Below, in pieces: positions 59,109 to 64,000 of a DNA stretch of 64,000 nucleotides. A program made the translations under genes and the position numbers. Source of the stretch: Alistipes sp. (lineage in GTDB: Bacteria > Bacteroidota > Bacteroidia > Bacteroidales > Rikenellaceae); assembly GCA_017437045.1 (NCBI GenBank), contig JAFSBY010000040.1:157150-221149 (forward strand), written 5' to 3'. The notes beneath the pieces were generated by a model, which made no database searches, was not told the origin of the DNA, and was given only the letters and a program-made list of their open reading frames with translations. How positions within the stretch are numbered: the first letter of the stretch is position 1; each line of letters begins with the position of its first letter.

Positions 59109-61328
59109 TCACTGACTTACCGTGGCAGTTTCCCACGATGAAGGAGTGATGTGGTGGCCGGCGCGCGCCGCCTCGGCACGGATGCGCCGCATGTCGTTTT
59201 GGGCCTTGCGTAGCTCGTTTTTCATGTCGGTGTAACGTGATCCCTGCCATGTCCCGGCCGTCGAACCGGCGTGCGAGCCATCGTCGTAGGTGACCGAAAC
59301 GCCGATGGCGGTGAGGCTGTTGTAGGCCGATTCGGCCACTCGGGCATATTGGTTGTACATATCTTGGTAGTAGGCGGCACTCATGCCCGATTGCACATTG
59401 GCCGGTGTGTAGCTGCTTCCGCCTCCGTTGCCACCGCCACTCATTTGCTCAAATTGCTCGGTGAGTTGGATGGATGTCTGGTTGCCGCGAAGGAACTCCT
59501 CTTTGGTGATGTGGCGATTGAAGGAGCCTAACTTTCCTCCGTGATATTGCAGGAGGTCTACCCGGCTCCAATCCTTCTGGACAACGAGTCTGAATCCGCT
59601 GTAGAAGGGCGACCACGCCACATTATTAAAGGCTAAACCGGGGCCGGGTCCGAGGTTGGCTTGGCAGAAGGTGTAGCTGTCGGCATTCTCTTCGATGAGC
59701 AGCATGGTCATCGTCGCTTTATCCTTGTTGTAGTGCACCAATTGCTGATGGCCCGCTCTGCGGAATTGGAGATGAATGGCTGTCAGCGAGGATTGGTCGG
59801 ATTGCATATAGACATTTTCCGGAAGTTGGCCGTAAGCGGGGCGTGCTGCCGAATGGGACACCTGCCCCGCAGCCTGGTTGGTGCGCCCTGCCGAATGGTT
59901 CGGGCGAGCCGGTTGGGGGTTGTTGGGTCGGGGATTCAATTTGGCCGATACGCGCTGGACGCATTCGGCGGCCAGCGGACGATTTAGGGGTGTGCAATGT
60001 TGCTGGAAGAGCTGGAAATAGTGCAACGCCGTGCGGTAGTTGCGGGGCGCATATTCCCCATTCTCATAAACGCAACCCAACATGAAACAGCTGAACCAAT
60101 AGTCGCGCGATGAGGGCAGATTGTGTTTGATGGTGAGCTTGCGCCAGGGAATCGAACGTTTGATATCGACATATTTGCAGGTCTGCATGCTGTAACAATC
60201 GGCCAACGGCCCATAGGCCAAAGTCTCTCCCTTCTCGGCGGCATATTTCAACCACGGAAAGGCCTCGTCGTATTTGTTTTGGCGGAAGAGCTCTAAGCCC
60301 CGGTGTAAGCAGGAGTTGAGGGTGTAGTTCTCCATGTTGGGGTGTTCCAACTCGTAGGTGAACCGTTTGACAAGGTTTTCGCCCGTTGCCTGTGCGGGTA
60401 ATGCACGCATCAGGCGGTCGTGCTCCATGCGGCGCGCTGTGTAGGGCACGTTGATCTGCTCGTTGTAACGCTGTTTGTAGGCTCCATAGGTTTGGAAGAG
60501 GGGGCGCAGATACTTTTTGTAGACGCTATTGAGCAGTTTGTGGCGATTTTTGTATTTGATCGGCGGCGTGATGGCGCGACCCGAAGGCTCAAAAATGGTG
60601 GCATACTCCCCGTGGAGGGCAATGCAGAAGATAACCTCGCGGATCAACTGATCCGAAAAGCCATCTTTTTGCAAGCGATTTGAGAGATTGAACCAATGGG
60701 CGTTTCCGGTGTCAATGGATCTGTATCGTGCCGGGATCAGGACCTTGCCGTTGGCATTCATGATGCCGTAGCCGCTCTCGGTGCAGAAGGTGATGATGCC
60801 GGGGTTGTAAATCTCGGTCTCAAAACTGGTGGCGCGTACGGTCGAAATCGGTCGAAAACTCAAATCGCACAACTGCACCCAACGATCCCCTTTGCTGCGA
60901 AGGAGAAACAGATTCGGATCGTTGCGGTGATTGTAGTCGTCTATGGGGGTGACCTGCTTTCCTTGTGGCGAGATTTGCCGGCCGGTGAGATCTGTAAGGC
61001 GCTGTTCGGATTTGTGATAGAGGATGCGAGCCCGGGACTCCGGCATTTTGCTCAACTCCTTGTAGCGCACGCCATCCACCCAACGGCCCGCGCGATCCAT
61101 GAGGTAGTAATAGTCGCCAAATCGCACCTCGGTAGCCAGCTGGTTGGTGTTGAACGAGCCGGCCCCATCGAACACGTGGGGAATGACGCAACGGTTAGAT
61201 TCGTCGTAAAAACCATATTTGCCCGAGGCGTCTTTTTGGGCACTGAGGTACATTTGATCGGATTGTGCCGAGGCTGTCTGGAGTAGGCCTGCCAGAAGCA
61301 GTATCAGCAGTATTCTTGGATAGCGCAT
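59109..61328 (-). CDS. Large secreted WG/Sel1-like repeat protein
   Basis: 739 residues with a signal peptide (MRYPRILLILLLAGLLQTASAQ). The N-terminal third has WG-like strand pairs (KDASGKYGFYDESNRCVIPHVFDGAG, YYLMDRAGRWVDGVRY), the middle has Sel1/TPR-like helices (FRQNKYDEAFPWLKYAAEKGE, LADCYSMQT, FMLGCVYENGEYAPRNYRTALHYF), then a linker rich in Pro, Asn and Gln, and a C-terminal domain without known family. The N-terminal part resembles proteins that bind ligands by repeat edges. Function unknown; probably periplasmic or surface. Own -7 box TATCTTTG (61367-61360). Confidence 0.8.
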   Translation of the reverse strand: MRYPRILLILLLAGLLQTASAQSDQMYLSAQKDASGKYGFYDESNRCVIPHVFDGAGSFNTNQLATEVRFGDYYYLMDRAGRWVDGVRYKELSKMPESRARILYHKSEQRLTDLTGRQISPQGKQVTPIDDYNHRNDPNLFLLRSKGDRWVQLCDLSFRPISTVRATSFETEIYNPGIITFCTESGYGIMNANGKVLIPARYRSIDTGNAHWFNLSNRLQKDGFSDQLIREVIFCIALHGEYATIFEPSGRAITPPIKYKNRHKLLNSVYKKYLRPLFQTYGAYKQRYNEQINVPYTARRMEHDRLMRALPAQATGENLVKRFTYELEHPNMENYTLNSCLHRGLELFRQNKYDEAFPWLKYAAEKGETLAYGPLADCYSMQTCKYVDIKRSIPWRKLTIKHNLPSSRDYWFSCFMLGCVYENGEYAPRNYRTALHYFQLFQQHCTPLNRPLAAECVQRVSAKLNPRPNNPQPARPNHSAGRTNQAAGQVSHSAARPAYGQLPENVYMQSDQSSLTAIHLQFRRAGHQQLVHYNKDKATMTMLLIEENADSYTFCQANLGPGPGLAFNNVAWSPFYSGFRLVVQKDWSRVDLLQYHGGKLGSFNRHITKEEFLRGNQTSIQLTEQFEQMSGGGNGGGSSYTPANVQSGMSAAYYQDMYNQYARVAESAYNSLTAIGVSVTYDDGSHAGSTAGTWQGSRYTDMKNELRKAQNDMRRIRAEAARAGHHITPSSWETATVSQ

Positions 61329-61866
61329 CGAAGGTTGATTTTAGTGATAAATGTTTCTGCAAAGATAGTGTTTTATGGTCAAAAAAAGCCTCTGTGCGGC
61401 TTGGTTTTTTCAGGCTTGTGCAGGTGGTCGGACAGCCCCTCTTGGCGAACGCTTCGATGTCGAATTTTGGCAGCTGATAGTCTTCGCTCGCGTATATCTA
61501 TAAATAGGCGTTAAATGGCTGTTTTGCAGCCGCCAATTGGACTCTTGTTGTTTTGTTTTCTGCTTTTTGGTTTTTGATTTTTGACAGAAAATTTTTTGGC
61601 AGTGTTGAAGGCCATGGCTGCTTGGTTCTTCCATTGTTCGATGTAAATGCAAAATGTAGAAAATCAGTCGATTATCGAAATAGATATAAATAAAATAAAA
61701 TAAGATTGAAAATTTTATAAGAAAAAAGAATGGATAAGGGGTCGAAAAAGGCCGAAAAAGGCTGAAAAAGATGCCATATATATTGTAATTTCAAAAAAAA
61801 TGCGTACCTTTGCAGTCCATTTTGGACAATGGAGATAGAAAATTAACAATTTAAAAGGACAACAAA
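61329..61866. other. Long upstream region of the str operon
   Basis: 538 bases with the -7 box of the WG/Sel1 gene at 61360-61367 and the rpsL promoter at 61783-61812. An 80-codon minus-strand frame (61410-61652) has no coding character. Near 61743 three near-copies of GGCCGAAAAA form a short tandem repeat. The rest is AT-rich and shows no RNA gene that I can recognise. Confidence 0.5.
61783..61812 (+). promoter_or_regulatory. Promoter of the str operon
   Basis: TTG (61783-61785), 19 bases, TACCTTTG (61805-61812), with a 54-base leader before the rpsL ATG. Confidence 0.75.
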
Positions 61867-62250
61867 ATGCCTACTATTCAACAGTTAGTACGTAACGGCC
61901 GAGTAGCAATGGAGGACAAATCGAAGTCGCCTGCACTCGCCGCGTGTCCGCAGCGCCGTGGCGTTTGTACCCGTGTGTACACGACGACCCCGAAGAAGCC
62001 TAACTCGGCTATGCGTAAAGTGGCACGTGTAAGATTGACCAATGGCAAGGAGGTCAACGCCTACATCCCTGGTGAAGGTCACAACTTGCAGGAGCACTCG
62101 ATTGTGCTTGTCCGTGGTGGTCGTGTGAAGGACCTCCCGGGTGTTCGTTATCACCTCGTTCGCGGTGCGCTTGATTCGGCCGGTGTAGATGGTCGTCGTC
62201 AGCGTCGTTCGAAGTACGGTGCAAAGCGCCCCAAGGCCGCTAAGAAGTAA
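61867..62250 (+). CDS. rpsL: Ribosomal protein S12
   Basis: 127 residues. [20 protein letters not shown] and [15 protein letters not shown] are standard. The two lysines where streptomycin-resistance changes fall in other bacteria (Lys43 and the Lys of GRVKDLP) are wild type. First gene of the str operon, 54 bases after its promoter. Confidence 0.98.
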   Translation: MPTIQQLVRNGRVAMEDKSKSPALAACPQRRGVCTRVYTTTPKKPNSAMRKVARVRLTNGKEVNAYIPGEGHNLQEHSIVLVRGGRVKDLPGVRYHLVRGALDSAGVDGRRQRRSKYGAKRPKAAKK

Positions 62251-62281
62251 TCTAACTAACAATTAAGAGTTTTTAATAGCA

Positions 62282-62758
62282 ATGAGAAAAGCTAAGCCAA
62301 GAAAGCGAATTCTACTTCCGGATCCGAAGTTCGGTGACGTGGCAGTGACCCGTTTCGTGAACAACCTTATGCTGGATGGTAAGAAGAGTATTGCCTACAC
62401 GATCTTCTATGATGCGTTGGAGCTTGTAGGTAAGAAGATGAAGGATGCTGATAAATCTCCGCTGGAAATCTGGAAACAGGCCCTCGAGAACGTCACGCCC
62501 CAAGTCGAAGTGAAGTCGAAGCGTATCGGTGGTGCAACCTTCCAGGTACCTATGGAGGTTCGTCCGGAGCGCAAGATTTCTATTTCCATGAAGAACCTTG
62601 TCCTGTTCTCGCGTAAGCGCGCCGGTAAGACGATGGCCGAGAAGCTTTCAGCAGAGATCGTGGATGCCTACAACCAGCAGGGTGCTGCCTTCAAGCGTAA
62701 GGAGGAGATGCACCGCATGGCAGAGGCCAACAAGGCATTCGCACACTTCCGTTTCTAA
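62282..62758 (+). CDS. rpsG: Ribosomal protein S7
   Basis: 158 residues; the [11 protein letters not shown] start, [16 protein letters not shown] and [20 protein letters not shown] end are typical. Nucleates the 30S head. 31 bases after rpsL. Confidence 0.98.
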   Translation: MRKAKPRKRILLPDPKFGDVAVTRFVNNLMLDGKKSIAYTIFYDALELVGKKMKDADKSPLEIWKQALENVTPQVEVKSKRIGGATFQVPMEVRPERKISISMKNLVLFSRKRAGKTMAEKLSAEIVDAYNQQGAAFKRKEEMHRMAEANKAFAHFRF

Positions 62759-62773
62759 TCACAGAGTACAGCA

Positions 62774-64000
62774 ATGGCAAGAGATCTTAAATATACGCGT
62801 AATATCGGTATCATGGCTCACATCGATGCCGGTAAGACTACGACGTCGGAGCGTATTCTGTTCTACACGGGTAAGACCCACAAGATCGGTGAGACCCATG
62901 AGGGTGCCGCCACGATGGACTGGATGGTTCAGGAGCAGGAGCGTGGTATTACGATTACCTCGGCTGCTACGACGGCCTTCTGGAACTATATGGGTAAGCA
63001 GTACCAGATCAACCTGATCGACACCCCGGGACACGTTGACTTTACGGTCGAGGTGGAGCGTTCGCTGCGCGTACTCGACGGTGCTATCGCAACGTTCTGC
63101 GCCGTGGGTGGTGTGGAGCCGCAGTCGGAGACTGTATGGCGTCAGGCTGACAAGTACAACGTTCCCCGTATCGGTTATGTGAACAAGATGGACCGCACGG
63201 GTGCTGACTTCCTGTCGGTGTGCGCCCAGATCAAGGAGCACTTCGGTGCTACGGCTCTGCCGGTTGTTCTGCCGATCGGTGTTGAGGATAAATTCGAGGG
63301 TCTGGTAGACCTTATTTATAATAACGCGATCTACTATTACGACGACAAAACCGTACGTGATAACTTCGAGCTCCGTGAGATTCCGGAGAACATGAAGGCT
63401 GAGGCTGAGGAGTGGCGTAACAAGCTCATCGAGGAGGTTGCCGCTACGGACGACGCCCTGATGGAGAAGTTCTTCGAGGATCCCAACTCGATTACGCCGG
63501 AGGAGTTGCTGGAGGCTATCCGCAAGGCTACGATGTCGATGACGCTCGTGCCGATGCTCTGCGGTTCGTCGTTCCACAACAAGGGTGTGCAGAAGCTGCT
63601 CGACTATGTGATGGCTTTCCTGCCCTCGCCGCTGGATGTTCCCGCTGTTGAGGGTACGAATCCCAAGACCGAGGAGGCTGAGACGCGTAACGCTACCGAG
63701 GAGGATCCCTTCTGCGGTTTGGCCTTCAAGATCGCTACCGACCCCTTCGTAGGTCGTTTGGCTTTCGTACGTGTTTACTCGGGTAAGCTCGATGCAGGTT
63801 CGTATGTGCTGAATGCTCGTAGCGGTAAGCGTGAGCGCATCAGCCGTATCTACCAGATGCACGCTAACAAGCAGAACCCGCTGGAGACCGTAGGTGCTGG
63901 TGATATCTGCGCAGCTGTAGGTTTCAAGGAGATCCGCACGGGTGATACGCTCTGCGCCGAGAATGCTCCGATCGTACTCGAGCAGATGACCTTCCCCGAG
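62774..64000 (+). CDS. fusA: Elongation factor G, 3'-truncated
   Basis: First 409 residues, cut by the window end. Contains the GTP-binding parts: [15 protein letters not shown] (P-loop), [15 protein letters not shown] (switch I/II start), [12 protein letters not shown] and [10 protein letters not shown], then the domain II start. EF-G drives translocation and, with RRF, ribosome recycling. The ATG at 62774 lies 15 bases after rpsG, so the str order rpsL-rpsG-fusA is kept. Confidence 0.97.
   Translation, partial: MARDLKYTRNIGIMAHIDAGKTTTSERILFYTGKTHKIGETHEGAATMDWMVQEQERGITITSAATTAFWNYMGKQYQINLIDTPGHVDFTVEVERSLRVLDGAIATFCAVGGVEPQSETVWRQADKYNVPRIGYVNKMDRTGADFLSVCAQIKEHFGATALPVVLPIGVEDKFEGLVDLIYNNAIYYYDDKTVRDNFELREIPENMKAEAEEWRNKLIEEVAATDDALMEKFFEDPNSITPEELLEAIRKATMSMTLVPMLCGSSFHNKGVQKLLDYVMAFLPSPLDVPAVEGTNPKTEEAETRNATEEDPFCGLAFKIATDPFVGRLAFVRVYSGKLDAGSYVLNARSGKRERISRIYQMHANKQNPLETVGAGDICAAVGFKEIRTGDTLCAENAPIVLEQMTFPE

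Noticed and set aside
61410-61652. 80-codon minus-strand frame before the str operon
   Set aside because: Low-complexity Lys/Gln/Ser composition, no homologue motif and no start context. Reading the other frames there gave nothing better.
1-64000. CRISPR array, prophage, insertion sequence or rRNA operon
   Set aside because: I looked for regularly spaced 25-40 base repeats, transposase or phage structural motifs and rRNA sequence and saw none. The only tandem arrays are the in-gene repeats and the tRNA 3'-end duplications.

Overview
The window is a gene-dense stretch of a Bacteroidales chromosome, plausibly Rikenellaceae/Alistipes-like. The family is an inference from the roughly 55% GC feel and gene content; the order is much safer. 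Supporting signs are many promoters of the Bacteroidetes primary sigma type (TTTG, 19-22 bases, TAnnTTTG), few Shine-Dalgarno sites, an N-succinylornithine-type carbamoyltransferase, a MG2/plug-type outer-membrane protein, GH95 and GH28 glycosidases, and an NfnAB-like reductase. No prophage, CRISPR array, insertion sequence or rRNA operon was seen.

Layout. 1-5956: an incomplete membrane protein, YgiQ radical SAM protein, a lipoprotein esterase, XerD and RecO, the last two sharing a mirrored divergent promoter. 6105-14405: OprO/P-type porin, YeiH-type transporter, GH95 alpha-L-fucosidase, cyclophilin, GH28 pectinase-like enzyme and a Gate-domain membrane protein. 14406-16182: tRNA-Glu with the stub of a sugar acetyltransferase nearby, an intact acetyltransferase of the same type, and a stand-alone LytTR regulator.

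16417-23305 is the most unusual part. Six minus-strand genes encode an FHA-like/membrane/zinc-ribbon protein, a membrane-anchored acidic EF-hand protein, a caspase-like protease, a zinc-ribbon FHA protein, a PP2C phosphatase with a membrane segment, and a transmembrane Ser/Thr kinase with an Lcl/DUF1566-like C-terminal domain. Together they form a complete phospho-signalling set (writer, eraser, reader) joined to a possible protease effector and a calcium-binding protein. The five-gene operon lies between two terminators with the same hairpin core. I infer a stress, defence or cell-envelope signalling system; its function is not known from the sequence.

23572-32294: radical SAM enzyme, lipocalin, dxs, then pyrH-tlpA-frr, then the nfnAB pair behind a DUF1573 protein. 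32423-34828: tRNA-Asn, tRNA-Val and tRNA-Thr. The Val and Thr genes each have a tandem duplicate of their 3' end, and between these lies a secreted protein with the same Lcl-like domain as the kinase.

34947-50293: CstA-family transporter, then a large arginine operon (GNAT, argG, argC, argD, MG2/plug protein, argF', argB, argE-like, argH) that appears to use succinylated intermediates, preceded by a RelA/SpoT homologue whose hydrolase motif looks degraded. 50365-61328: methyltransferase, xseA/xseB split by an esterase, a small plug/TonB-like protein, prfA, a second esterase, leuS and a large WG/Sel1-like secreted protein. 61805-64000: the str operon start (rpsL, rpsG, fusA), with fusA running off the end.
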